A stretch of DNA of 47,771 nucleotides from Thermosipho sp. (in: thermotogales) (GTDB lineage: Bacteria; Thermotogota; Thermotogae; Thermotogales; Fervidobacteriaceae), in the NCBI GenBank assembly GCA_017656345.1, contig JACDNZ010000016.1:1-47771 (forward strand). The letters run 5' to 3'. Both the position numbers and the translations under genes were made by a program. The notes under the pieces are model-generated. The model was not told the DNA's origin. It was given only the letters and a program-made list of their open reading frames with translations, and did not search any database. This document shows, piece by piece, positions 24,668 to 33,842 of this stretch (within the stretch, counting starts at the first letter, position 1; every line of letters starts with the position of its first letter).

Positions 24668-26257
24668 ATCAAAGCAATTGTTTATTTACCAATTAAACCT
24701 GAAATTGCTAAAACTCAAAATTTACCTGCCAAACTTCCAGTCTTAATGGAAGACTTACCTTTAATTACAGAGATGGATAAAATCCCGCTCGATGTTATAA
24801 TAAGAGGTCTTGAAGCCCAATATGAAATAGAAAAAAATGATTATTGGGCTAGTTATCTTGCATATTTTTATTATGAAGCTTTCAAAAAATATTTAAATGA
24901 AAATAATTTTGATAGAGCCAAAGAATTTCTGGAAAAATCAAAAAACGTAGTATACGATTACAGATATCACTTTTACTACGGTCTTCTTTTTTCAAAACTA
25001 TTAGATTACGATAATGCCGAAATTGAGTTAAAAAGAGCCATTTCATTAAATCCAAATTTTTACCTTGGATACTACGAACTTGGTAACGTGTTGTACCTAA
25101 AAAAAGATTATGACGAAGCAATCGAAATGTATATGAAATCTTTTGAACTTAACAAAGAATTTGCACTTCCTTTGTTGAAAATTGGTGACGTTTATTTTGA
25201 AAACAACCAACTAAAAGATGCGGAAACTGCCTACAAAGCTGCATTAAAAATAGAAAAACTACCTGAAGTTCATTTAAGACTTGGGGTGCTTTACAACACA
25301 AGATATCAATTTGAAAACGCAGAAAAAATATTCAAGGAAGGATTATCCATTGAATACAAGGCTGAAATCGCATATAACCTTTCATATACTTTAACAAGGC
25401 TTGGAAAACATTTTCAAGCCCTCCAGTTGTTAAAGGAACTAGGAAGGAATTATCCAACACCAGAAATCTACAATGAACTTGGACTCTTACAAAAAAATCT
25501 TGGCTTTTATGAAGAAGCAGAAGAAAATTTGAAACTTGCTGGTGAAGAATTTTTAGAAAACTACTACAAAACACAACTCTTTACAAAAGGAATGAAGCAA
25601 GAAATAATAGATTTCATTAAATCTTTTGACCCAGAATATGCTGAATTCTTAGTAAATGTAAGAAAAAATAAAGAAATGATCGAAGAAAAACTTGCAAAAG
25701 TAGAATTTCCATTTTCAGAACTTAACGAAGTTTTTGATCTGACCAATGAAGATGGTGAAATTCTTTTAGACGAATTCCTTTCTCATCTCAACGTCAAAAA
25801 CGTTGGAGAAAAAGCTGATGAATTCTTAAAATATATACCATACTTAATTTCAAACATGTACATAGCAGGAGCTGATCCAATAATTATTGAAAAGAATGCT
25901 ATAAAAACTTCTGTATCTTTATTTGGAGATGGTGAAGGGCTTGTTTTAGCAAAAACACTTTTAACTTTTTACTTTTCTTTTCTTTTTGAAAATGCAAACA
26001 TTGATTTTGTTATTGATAAAACTCTTGAAATTATATCAGAATTTTACTATCCACTCTCTAAAAAAATAGCCGACATGCTTGAAAACGAAAAAACATCACT
26101 TGATGATTTCATTGAAAACTATAAAAATCCAGATAACATTTCAGAATTTATTATCCAATTCATAGAACTTCTTAGCTATCACCCTACAATCGAGGAACTC
26201 CAGCCATTATCTGATACCCCACTCGCAAGGATTATCTCATTTTTATTGCAATTATAA
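24668..26257 (+). CDS. TPR-repeat protein, probably initiated at AUC
   Basis: A 529-residue cytoplasmic protein from the proposed ATC start (503 residues if ATG 24746 is used). Residues about 95-310 hold six or so tetratricopeptide repeats (for example YDNAEIELKRAISLNPN, YDEAIEMYMKSFELN), typical protein-interaction scaffolds. The C-terminal ~200 residues are helical and acidic with no recognised domain. The ATC start is chosen because AGGAGG lies 7 bases before it and the upstream codons read as plausible protein (KAIVYLPIKPE). It is the last gene of the operon, followed by a terminator. Confidence 0.8.
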   Translation: MKAIVYLPIKPEIAKTQNLPAKLPVLMEDLPLITEMDKIPLDVIIRGLEAQYEIEKNDYWASYLAYFYYEAFKKYLNENNFDRAKEFLEKSKNVVYDYRYHFYYGLLFSKLLDYDNAEIELKRAISLNPNFYLGYYELGNVLYLKKDYDEAIEMYMKSFELNKEFALPLLKIGDVYFENNQLKDAETAYKAALKIEKLPEVHLRLGVLYNTRYQFENAEKIFKEGLSIEYKAEIAYNLSYTLTRLGKHFQALQLLKELGRNYPTPEIYNELGLLQKNLGFYEEAEENLKLAGEEFLENYYKTQLFTKGMKQEIIDFIKSFDPEYAEFLVNVRKNKEMIEEKLAKVEFPFSELNEVFDLTNEDGEILLDEFLSHLNVKNVGEKADEFLKYIPYLISNMYIAGADPIIIEKNAIKTSVSLFGDGEGLVLAKTLLTFYFSFLFENANIDFVIDKTLEIISEFYYPLSKKIADMLENEKTSLDDFIENYKNPDNISEFIIQFIELLSYHPTIEELQPLSDTPLARIISFLLQL

Positions 26258-26277
26258 TTAAAAACACGAAATCGCAG

Positions 26278-26305
26278 AACCCCTTATTTAATAGGGGGTT
26301 TTCTT
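26278..26305 (+). terminator. Terminator of the 21.5-26.3 kb operon
   Basis: AACCCCT pairs with GGGGGTT around an A/T-rich loop (26278-26300), followed by TT and a T-rich tail. Confidence 0.8.
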
Positions 26306-26340
26306 GTGATATTAAAATTAAACAACTTTAACTTTCTTGC

Positions 26341-26369
26341 TTGACACTAACTTTTAGTTGTGGTATTAT
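26341..26369 (+). promoter_or_regulatory. Strong promoter of acpP
   Basis: Perfect TTGACA (26341-26346), 17-base spacer, TATTAT (26364-26369) preceded by TGG (extended -10). The leader is about 20 bases and holds AGGGAGGTG before the ATG. Confidence 0.85.
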
Positions 26370-26395
26370 TTTTCTGAAACAAGGGAGGTGTAATC

Positions 26396-26626
26396 ATGGC
26401 AAATGTGGAAAAAATAAGAGAACTTATCGCTGAACAGCTTGGCGTTGATATTTCTGAAGTTACCGACGAAAAAAATCTTACCGATGATTTAGGTGCAGAT
26501 TCTTTGGACATGGTTGACCTTGTTATGGCATTTGAAGATGAATTTGGAATTAAAGTTGAAGATTCAGACCTTTCAAAAATTAAAACAGTAAAAGACATTA
26601 TTGATCTTGTTTCTCAAAGAGTGTAA
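26396..26626 (+). CDS. acpP: Acyl carrier protein
   Basis: A 76-residue acidic four-helix protein. The 4'-phosphopantetheine attachment motif GADSLD is intact with Ser36. It carries acyl chains in fatty-acid synthesis. No fab genes are adjacent; the gene is monocistronic, with its own near-consensus promoter and a strong terminator, fitting the high expression expected for ACP. Confidence 0.97.
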   Translation: MANVEKIRELIAEQLGVDISEVTDEKNLTDDLGADSLDMVDLVMAFEDEFGIKVEDSDLSKIKTVKDIIDLVSQRV

Positions 26627-26647
26627 AAAAATAAAATGAAACTTATT

Positions 26648-26677
26648 AAAGATGGCTCTTTTAAGAGCCATCTTTTT
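26648..26677 (+). terminator. Terminator of acpP
   Basis: A 10-base or longer stem (AAAGATGGCTCTT with AAGAGCCATCTTT) around a TT loop, followed by five T. Confidence 0.92.
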
Positions 26678-26721
26678 ATTTGTATAGTAAAATATAAATA
26701 GTTGGAGAGGGGGGAATTTAA

Positions 26722-29700
26722 ATGGATAGAAAACTTGATTTAGAAATTAGACATCTTGATAGATTAATTGGGGAGTTTATTCCTTATTCAATTAAAAGCA
26801 AAACTCCTATTTTGAACTGGAAGTACTTTAACTCATCAATCTCTTTCCCTTTTAAATGGGATGATAAAAAAACTCCCGCAAAATTTGAAACTAAAATCAA
26901 ACTTCCTAACTCCAAAACGCTTTACCTTCTTGCATGGTTTGGTGGAGAAAGCCTTGTAAAAGTAGATGATAAACCATATGGAGAAATAAATATTTATCAT
27001 AAAACTGTTAACTTAAAACCATTCTGCGATGGAAAAGTTCACAAGCTCACAATTGAAACTGTTCCCCGAAGTCTCTTTGGTAGAAAAGCGGAGCCAATCT
27101 TTAAAGAAGCATATCTTATAGAATTTGATAAAGAAATAAAAGAGTTTATAATTTATACTCAAAAAGTAATCGAATTGATAAAAGAAACCAGAAACGATCC
27201 CCTGAGAAAAAGATTGATAGAAATAACTAATGAATTTCTGTATTCAATAAAAAATTCCCATTCCACAGGTCATTTTATCACCAAAGTAAGAGAAAATCCT
27301 TCGATACAATATGACATAAGTACCACCTGGTCAACGCATAACTTTCCAACTTCGTATGAAATTCCAGAAAATCTGAAAAAAGAAATACTCGAAAAATTTA
27401 AACTTTTCAAAGAAAAAATTGAAAAACTAAATAAAATTTTTCCAAAAATAGGGAAAGTATACATAGTAGGTCATGCACATATTGATTATGCCTGGCTCTG
27501 GCCATTATCAGAAACTAAGCGAAAAATTGTAAGAACTTTTGCAAACGCAGTTCAACTCGCCAAGAGGTATCCTTATTTTATTTACACTCAATCATCTGCT
27601 CAAATGTACGAAGATATTGAAAAGGAAGCACCAGAAATCTTTGAAGAAATTAAAAAGCTTGTAAAAAGCGGCCAATGGGAACCAATAGGCGGAATGTGGG
27701 TTGAATCAGATTGTAACATTCCCAGTGTAGAATCATTGATCAGACAATTCTATTATGGTCAAAAATATTTTGAAAAAAAGTTTGGAAAAAAATCTAAAGT
27801 ATGCTGGCTTCCTGATGTCTTTGGGTTTTCATGGGTTCTTCCACAAATATTAAAAGAATCCGGCATTGATTACTTCATCACAACCAAACTCGTATGGAAT
27901 GAAGCAAATCAATTTCCATATGACCTTTGCATTTGGAAAGGCATTGATGGAAGTAAAATAATTTATCATAGCTTTAATAACATTGAAGAAGGATATAATG
28001 GAAAGGTTAGTCCAAAAACTATCTATAGTACCTGGAATAACTTTAAACAAAAAGAGCATTCATCATTTACAATGGTATCTATTGGATATGGTGATGGTGG
28101 GGGAGGACCTACAGAAGAAATGTGCGAAAGTTATCCAATACTTCAAAAACTGCCCGACATGCCGGACATTGAATTTTCAAAAGTTGAAGATATTTGTAGT
28201 AAATTAACGAAAGAAATTTCAAACACTCAATTACCTATTTGGGACGGCGAACTATACTTAGAGCTTCACAGAGGTACTTTAACCTCCCAAGCAAAAATTA
28301 AAAGACTTCACAAAATGGCCGAAGAATCATTAAGAGAAGCAGAAATTATAAATGCATTTTTTGATCTAAAAAAACAAGAGGATATCGACAATCTCTGGAA
28401 GAAAAATCTTGCAATAGAATTTCACGACATATTACCGGGTTCTTCTATAAAAGAAGTTTACGAGGAAGCTACAAAAATACTTAAGGAAGTTATTTCAAAT
28501 TCAAACAAAATTATTAAAAGCGCCAAGTTAAGCAATTCCGATAATTATTTAACTATATTCAATCCTTCTTCATTTAAACAGAAAATCAAATTTGAACTAA
28601 ACACACCACTAACTCTGGAAATAAACAACCAGAAGTTAAATGTGGTAAAAACGTATAACGGGAAATATTTATACTTTTTAAACAAAGAAATTGATTCCCT
28701 TGATTTTATTACTATAAAAATAACCGGTAAATTACAACACATAAATGAAAGCAAAATAGAAAACAAAAACTCTGAACTTGAAAACAAACACATAAAAGTC
28801 CATATTTTTAACGACGGAACCATTAATATTTTCTACAAAAAATCTAAAAAATGGTTATTTAAAGAAAAAGGGAACATATTAATGATATACAAAGACATTC
28901 CTTACTTCTGGGAAAATTGGGATATAGATGTTCATTATACAAAATCCGGTGAACAAATAAAGGCAAAATCTATAAAACTTGTTGAATCAAATCCTTTTAG
29001 AAAAGTTATCGAAGTATCATATAAGTACGAAGAAACAAGTATTATCCAGTATTACATTCTCTGGAATGATTCGGATATTTTGGAAATAAAAACAAACGTT
29101 GATTGGCATCATAGAAGAAGCCTTCTGAGGGTTTTGTTCCCAACAAATATACTTTCTAGATACGCCAAAGTTGACATAGATGGAGGATATATTACAAGAC
29201 CAACCCATCAAAATTCAAATTTTGAAAAGGCAAGATTTGAAGTAATGGCACAGAGATGGGTTAATATTTCACAATACAATTTTGGAGTAAGTATTTTAAA
29301 CGACGGAAAATATGGTCATAATGTTATCGATTCTACCATAGGTATGAGCTTAATAAAAGCTGGAATTTATCCAGATTTCTTTTCGGATGAAGGTTTTCAT
29401 GAATTTTCATATGCTATAAAACCAAACGAAAAAGAAGACGTAATAGATATCATAAAAGAAGCCGATAAGTTTAATAAAAGTCTAAAAGTGCTATATGGAA
29501 AGCCCGTTAAACATTTACCAAAAATTACTCTATCAGAAGAAAATTTTAAAATCCTTTCATTCAGAGAGGTAAACGGAAAATTTATTCTGAGGATTGTAGA
29601 GGTTGCCGGTGGAAGTGGAATTCTTTCGGTATCTTTCAAAAATTTCAAACCTTTAAAAGTTTATCTCACAAATAATCTTGAAGAGATAAAACAAGAAATT

Positions 29701-29775
29701 GAATGCAAAAATGATTCTTTCAATATTGAATACAACCCCTTTAAAATTTATACATTTTTAATTGAATCTATATAA
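26722..29775 (+). CDS. GH38 alpha-mannosidase
   Basis: A 1017-residue retaining alpha-mannosidase of family GH38, without a signal peptide. After an N-terminal ~240-residue beta-rich domain come the zinc motif GHAHIDYAW (His253, Asp255), the GGMWVESDCN stretch (323-332) and WLPDVFGFS with predicted nucleophile and zinc ligand Asp365. The helical and C-terminal beta-sandwich domains follow. The length fits the class II enzymes, and T. maritima is known to have a GH38 mannosidase. It stands alone after the acpP terminator, with GGAGAGGGGGG before the ATG. Its last 8 bases overlap the end of the convergent flgI gene. Confidence 0.92.
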   Translation: MDRKLDLEIRHLDRLIGEFIPYSIKSKTPILNWKYFNSSISFPFKWDDKKTPAKFETKIKLPNSKTLYLLAWFGGESLVKVDDKPYGEINIYHKTVNLKPFCDGKVHKLTIETVPRSLFGRKAEPIFKEAYLIEFDKEIKEFIIYTQKVIELIKETRNDPLRKRLIEITNEFLYSIKNSHSTGHFITKVRENPSIQYDISTTWSTHNFPTSYEIPENLKKEILEKFKLFKEKIEKLNKIFPKIGKVYIVGHAHIDYAWLWPLSETKRKIVRTFANAVQLAKRYPYFIYTQSSAQMYEDIEKEAPEIFEEIKKLVKSGQWEPIGGMWVESDCNIPSVESLIRQFYYGQKYFEKKFGKKSKVCWLPDVFGFSWVLPQILKESGIDYFITTKLVWNEANQFPYDLCIWKGIDGSKIIYHSFNNIEEGYNGKVSPKTIYSTWNNFKQKEHSSFTMVSIGYGDGGGGPTEEMCESYPILQKLPDMPDIEFSKVEDICSKLTKEISNTQLPIWDGELYLELHRGTLTSQAKIKRLHKMAEESLREAEIINAFFDLKKQEDIDNLWKKNLAIEFHDILPGSSIKEVYEEATKILKEVISNSNKIIKSAKLSNSDNYLTIFNPSSFKQKIKFELNTPLTLEINNQKLNVVKTYNGKYLYFLNKEIDSLDFITIKITGKLQHINESKIENKNSELENKHIKVHIFNDGTINIFYKKSKKWLFKEKGNILMIYKDIPYFWENWDIDVHYTKSGEQIKAKSIKLVESNPFRKVIEVSYKYEETSIIQYYILWNDSDILEIKTNVDWHHRRSLLRVLFPTNILSRYAKVDIDGGYITRPTHQNSNFEKARFEVMAQRWVNISQYNFGVSILNDGKYGHNVIDSTIGMSLIKAGIYPDFFSDEGFHEFSYAIKPNEKEDVIDIIKEADKFNKSLKVLYGKPVKHLPKITLSEENFKILSFREVNGKFILRIVEVAGGSGILSVSFKNFKPLKVYLTNNLEEIKQEIECKNDSFNIEYNPFKIYTFLIESI

Positions 29776-30718
29776 CTACTATTGAAGCATTAATAGCTCC
29801 TATTTCTTTGAGATATTGAATAATATTTAAAATTTCATCAACGTCTAAACCTATAATCTTTAAAGCATCTATTAGATCTAATATAGATGTATTTTGTGTT
29901 ATTGTAATTTCAAATTTCTCATTTTTAAAAACTGTACCCTTTATACTTTCATATCCGCCATATAATATATTTCCTGTTGACTTTTGAATTACTACCAAAG
30001 AAGTCTCGTTAGGTACAACTTCAATTTCATTTATAATAGATAAAAAACCTATAAGATCATTTTCAAATACTTCAGGAATAGCAACTTTTACAATTTCTGA
30101 ATTAACAGCCGAAGCAATAGGAGTTTGAAATTTTCTGTTAATAAATTCTGCTACTTTTACTGAATCAACAATTTCTGTATTTAACAGAAAAATCGTTGTT
30201 GAACCTTTATCTATGATATTACCAGGAATTTCTCTAATAATAGTTCCACCATTAGAAATGATACCTTGAATTTTGAATCGACCTTGTGTTTCATCTGTAA
30301 CTGGTAAAACTGACCCTTCTGCTGTTGCATACACTTGTTTATCGGGACCATACAAATCCGTCGACAATAATAAACCATTTTCAATACTTTTTGCATTACC
30401 TATTGCATACAACTTCACATCAAGTTTCATTCCAAGTTTATAATATGGAGGAATATCCGCAATAACCAGAACCAGTGCTGTATTTTTGGACTTCAAATCT
30501 TCCCGAGGAATAGATTGTCCAAAATGTTCAAGCATATTCAAAACAGCTGGAAGATAAGAAATTCCATCGTCTCCTGTACCATTCAATCCCACGACAATAC
30601 CAAGGCCAAATAATTGATTATCCCTGGCTCCCCTATACGTTGATATATCTTTGATTCTTACAGCAGAAAAAGCTATCAACGAAACAATTAAAACAAGAAA
30701 AATTAAAATTCGTTTCAT
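29768..30718 (-). CDS. flgI: Flagellar P-ring protein FlgI
   Basis: A 316-residue P-ring protein of the flagellar basal body, located in the periplasm. Signal peptide (about 1-18), then RIKDISTYRGARDNQLFGLGIVVGLNGTGD, the family's start (about 21-50), and the C-terminal TSILDLIDALKIIG segment. It is 8 bases after flgA and is the last gene of the ten-gene operon. No FlgH (L-ring) gene is next to it here. Its 3' end overlaps the GH38 gene on the other strand by 8 bases, with no terminator visible between them. Confidence 0.95.
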   Translation of the reverse strand: MKRILIFLVLIVSLIAFSAVRIKDISTYRGARDNQLFGLGIVVGLNGTGDDGISYLPAVLNMLEHFGQSIPREDLKSKNTALVLVIADIPPYYKLGMKLDVKLYAIGNAKSIENGLLLSTDLYGPDKQVYATAEGSVLPVTDETQGRFKIQGIISNGGTIIREIPGNIIDKGSTTIFLLNTEIVDSVKVAEFINRKFQTPIASAVNSEIVKVAIPEVFENDLIGFLSIINEIEVVPNETSLVVIQKSTGNILYGGYESIKGTVFKNEKFEITITQNTSILDLIDALKIIGLDVDEILNIIQYLKEIGAINASIVVI

Positions 30719-30726
30719 CGTTCACC

Positions 30727-31650
30727 TCATTTAAGGTTAGTAATTATCTTTAATTTTGGACCACTTTCGACATAACAAATTACTATTTGATTTGTATAAA
30801 TATTTTTCGCTTTTATTACGTCTCCAATACTACCATTTTCTAAAACTTGAAACCTCGAGGATACTTTCACACCATTAAATTGAAGATATCCATCTATTAT
30901 CTGGCCTTTAACTACATATGGCAATTTTTCTAAATACTCTCTAAAAACTGGTTCTCCAATTTCAATATTTTTTCTAGAAATCATCGGGAGTTCTTCTAAA
31001 TTAAAAGTGTGTCCAAATAATGAATAGTCATTTATCACTACTTCCATAAGATCTTCAGCAGTTACTACCTCTCCAAAGCTAATTTTTCGTTTAGCTATAT
31101 AAACTTTTCTCATATTTTTCACATATACTGTTAAATCATACTCTCCAATATATATACCATCTTTTTTTTGTAAGAATTTTATTAAATAATTTCCATTTTT
31201 CAAATCTAAAATATTTAACACAAAACTATCATGATCAGTTATTGTACCATTTACAGATGTAATTGTTGCTTCTGCACTATAAGGATATTGTGCCAAAATA
31301 GTTTTAACAGCTATTTTATTTGCAATATCAACTGTTAAAGTCGCAGCAGGTAATTTAAAAACATTTGAGACCCAGACTGTACCCATTGTCGGTGTTGCAA
31401 TTATTTGCGTGGAAAGTTCGGTTAGTTTCAACAGAATATATCGGACATCAAGATCAAAAGAAGAATTATCCGGTAAATAAACCAGACTAATATCTTTTAA
31501 AACCTCTTCAGCAATTCCTGTAAAAGTTGCAGCAATATCAAAAACTGTTACAACATTAGTTGTAACAGTAGCTTGTTGTTTAAATTCTATATTGAACGAA
31601 AACAAAAGAGTAAAGCTAAGAAGCAATAATATCAGCGTAATCCTTTTCAT
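30727..31650 (-). CDS. flgA: Flagellar P-ring assembly chaperone FlgA
   Basis: A 307-residue periplasmic chaperone for P-ring assembly. The signal peptide is about 1-18; residues about 185-250 form the SAF domain (KISFGEVVTAEDL onward) followed by the C-terminal FlgA domain (VVKGQIIDGYLQF... VGDVIKAKN-like). The N-terminal region is less conserved, as usual. It follows gyrB by 3 bases, so a flagellar chaperone and its ring protein share an operon with DNA gyrase. Confidence 0.88.
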   Translation of the reverse strand: MKRITLILLLLSFTLLFSFNIEFKQQATVTTNVVTVFDIAATFTGIAEEVLKDISLVYLPDNSSFDLDVRYILLKLTELSTQIIATPTMGTVWVSNVFKLPAATLTVDIANKIAVKTILAQYPYSAEATITSVNGTITDHDSFVLNILDLKNGNYLIKFLQKKDGIYIGEYDLTVYVKNMRKVYIAKRKISFGEVVTAEDLMEVVINDYSLFGHTFNLEELPMISRKNIEIGEPVFREYLEKLPYVVKGQIIDGYLQFNGVKVSSRFQVLENGSIGDVIKAKNIYTNQIVICYVESGPKLKIITNLK

Positions 31651-31653
31651 ACT

Positions 31654-33543
31654 TTAAATATCAATCTCCTTAACCTGTAAAGCATGCCTGAATATAAATT
31701 CTTTTCTGCTATCAGTATCACTTCCCATTAACATTTCAAACAATTCGTCAGCTTCTTCCGCATCTTCAATTGTAACTCTCAACAATTTTCTATTGTCAGG
31801 AGCCATCGTAGTTTCCCACAATTGATGTGGATTCATTTCACCAAGACCTTTGTACCTTTGAATCTCAATTTTTTTATCACCAAGTTTTGATTTTAATTCT
31901 TCCAGTTCTTCATCAGAATAAAGATAATAAGTTTCTCTCCCGGCAGTTAACTTGTATAAAGGTGGTTGAGCAATATATATTCTTCCTTCATCAATTAACT
32001 CTTTCATATACCTGTAAAACAATGTAAGAAGCAATGTTCTGATATGTGCACCATCAACATCAGCATCCGTCATTATTATAATCTTTCCATATCTCAATTT
32101 TGAAGCATCAAAATCGTCACCAATACCAGTCCCAAGAGCAGTTATAATATCCCTAACCTGCTCATTTTTTAACAATTTTAACCAGCTACTTTTTTCAACA
32201 TTTAATATTTTCCCCCTAAGAGGTAAGATAGCCTGAAAATTTCTATCTCTAGCCTGTTTTGCTGAACCTCCAGCTGAATCTCCCTCAACAATGAACAATT
32301 CTGATTCTTCCTTTTTCTTTGTGATACAATCTGCTAGCTTCCCTGGAAGTGTTGAACTTCCAAAAACACTCTTTCTTTTGACCATTTCCCTGGCGTGTTT
32401 TGCGGCTTCTCTTGCTTTTTTTGCTTCTAGAGCTTTTTGTATGATTATTTTAAGTGTGTTTTGATTTATTTCGAAAAATTCTTTCAGTTTTTCTCTTACA
32501 ACCTTTGCAACAGCTTCCTGTATTTCTTCATTTCCCAGCTTGGATTTTGTCTGACCTTCAAATTCGGGTGTGGAAGTCATTAAAACACTTATAATTGCCG
32601 TCATTCCTTCACGGATATCTTCTCCTCTAAGTGATTCTTTCTTTAACTGACCTGTTTCCTTTCCAAGTTCATTTATCAATCTTGTAAAAGCAAGTTTAAA
32701 ACCTGTAACATGTGTTCCGCCTTCTACTGTTCTTATATTATTTACAAACGACACTATTTTTTCAAAATCTGAATCTGTATATTGAAAGACAACCTCTATT
32801 TTATTTGAATTATATTCACCTGAAATATAGACTGGCTCATGTAAAGACCTGTAAGTTTTATTTAAAAAAGTTATAAATTCTTTTAATCCACCTGTGTAAT
32901 GAAAAGTTTTCTCGGTCTTATCTCTTTCATCTTTAAATATGATAGTTACTTTTGGATTCAAAAATGCAAGGTCTCTGAGTCTAATTATTATAGTATCAGA
33001 ATCAAATTCTGTAGTTGTAAACACCGTAGAATCTGGTTTAAACCTTACTATTGTTCCTCTCTTATCTGTGTTTCCTATGATTTTAACCTCAGTAACCGGA
33101 ACACCTCTTTCATACTTTTGATAATAAATCTTACCATCCCTGTGAACTTCTACTTCTAACCATTCAGATAGTGCATTAACTACTGATGCACCTACACCGT
33201 GAAGTCCTCCACTTACTTTATAAGAATCTTTTGAAAATTTTCCACCAGCATGTAATGTTGTCATAACGACTTCAAGAGCACTTTTTCCAGTTTCTGGATG
33301 AATATCTACTGGTATTCCTCTACCGTTATCTTCAACCTCCACACTACCATTCTCAAATATTGTAACCTTGATTAAATCACAATAACCCTGTAAAGCTTCA
33401 TCTATACTATTATCAACTATTTCATAAATTAAATGATGAAGCCCCGCTTTACCAGTGGAACCTATATACATTCCTGGTCTTTTTCTCACAGGCTCTAGTC
33501 CCTTTAAAACCTTAATCTGCTTGGCATCGTAACTATTCTTCAT
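31654..33543 (-). CDS. gyrB: DNA gyrase subunit B
   Basis: A 629-residue type II topoisomerase B subunit providing ATPase and TOPRIM domains; with GyrA it introduces negative supercoils. GHKL motifs are EIVDNSIDEAL (about 42-52), DNGRGIPVD (about 74-82) and GGLHGVGASVVNALS (about 111-125). The TOPRIM part has EGDSAGGSAKQARDR, LPLRGKILNVEK and TDADVDGAHI. The QAILPLRGKILNVEK wording and length are those of GyrB rather than ParE, but a ParE-like role cannot be excluded without GyrA/ParC context. It follows the DUF721 gene by 11 bases. Confidence 0.95.
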   Translation of the reverse strand: MKNSYDAKQIKVLKGLEPVRKRPGMYIGSTGKAGLHHLIYEIVDNSIDEALQGYCDLIKVTIFENGSVEVEDNGRGIPVDIHPETGKSALEVVMTTLHAGGKFSKDSYKVSGGLHGVGASVVNALSEWLEVEVHRDGKIYYQKYERGVPVTEVKIIGNTDKRGTIVRFKPDSTVFTTTEFDSDTIIIRLRDLAFLNPKVTIIFKDERDKTEKTFHYTGGLKEFITFLNKTYRSLHEPVYISGEYNSNKIEVVFQYTDSDFEKIVSFVNNIRTVEGGTHVTGFKLAFTRLINELGKETGQLKKESLRGEDIREGMTAIISVLMTSTPEFEGQTKSKLGNEEIQEAVAKVVREKLKEFFEINQNTLKIIIQKALEAKKAREAAKHAREMVKRKSVFGSSTLPGKLADCITKKKEESELFIVEGDSAGGSAKQARDRNFQAILPLRGKILNVEKSSWLKLLKNEQVRDIITALGTGIGDDFDASKLRYGKIIIMTDADVDGAHIRTLLLTLFYRYMKELIDEGRIYIAQPPLYKLTAGRETYYLYSDEELEELKSKLGDKKIEIQRYKGLGEMNPHQLWETTMAPDNRKLLRVTIEDAEEADELFEMLMGSDTDSRKEFIFRHALQVKEIDI

Positions 33544-33554
33544 AGATGACCTCC

Positions 33555-33842
33555 TTACCTTTTAAGCTTAATCACAACTTTGTTAATTGCTTTAAATCCT
33601 ATTCTTTTATTCAATTCCTCAACAATTTTTTCCTTAAAAAAATTTAGTTCCGTAACATAAATATTATCGTCACACTCAATACGTAAAATTCCTTTTGAAA
33701 AACCTGTAACTCTACAATATTCATTAAAGGGTTTACCTATTATTTTAAAAAATTCTTCTTTTGAAATTGTACTAACAAGTAATCTCTTTATAATATTATT
33801 ATTTCGAGCAACTTCTTTAAAAACCTCACCTAATTTTCTCAT
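33555..33842 (-). CDS. DUF721/DciA-like protein
   Basis: A 95-residue protein of the DUF721 family. In other bacteria the family includes DciA, the ancestral loader of replicative helicase. The core is ILRIECDDNIYVTELNFFKEKI, where a buried beta-hairpin is followed by helices. A position immediately upstream of gyrB is common for DUF721 genes, which supports the assignment. The start overlaps the aminotransferase gene by 17 bases. Confidence 0.75.
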   Translation of the reverse strand: MRKLGEVFKEVARNNNIIKRLLVSTISKEEFFKIIGKPFNEYCRVTGFSKGILRIECDDNIYVTELNFFKEKIVEELNKRIGFKAINKVVIKLKR

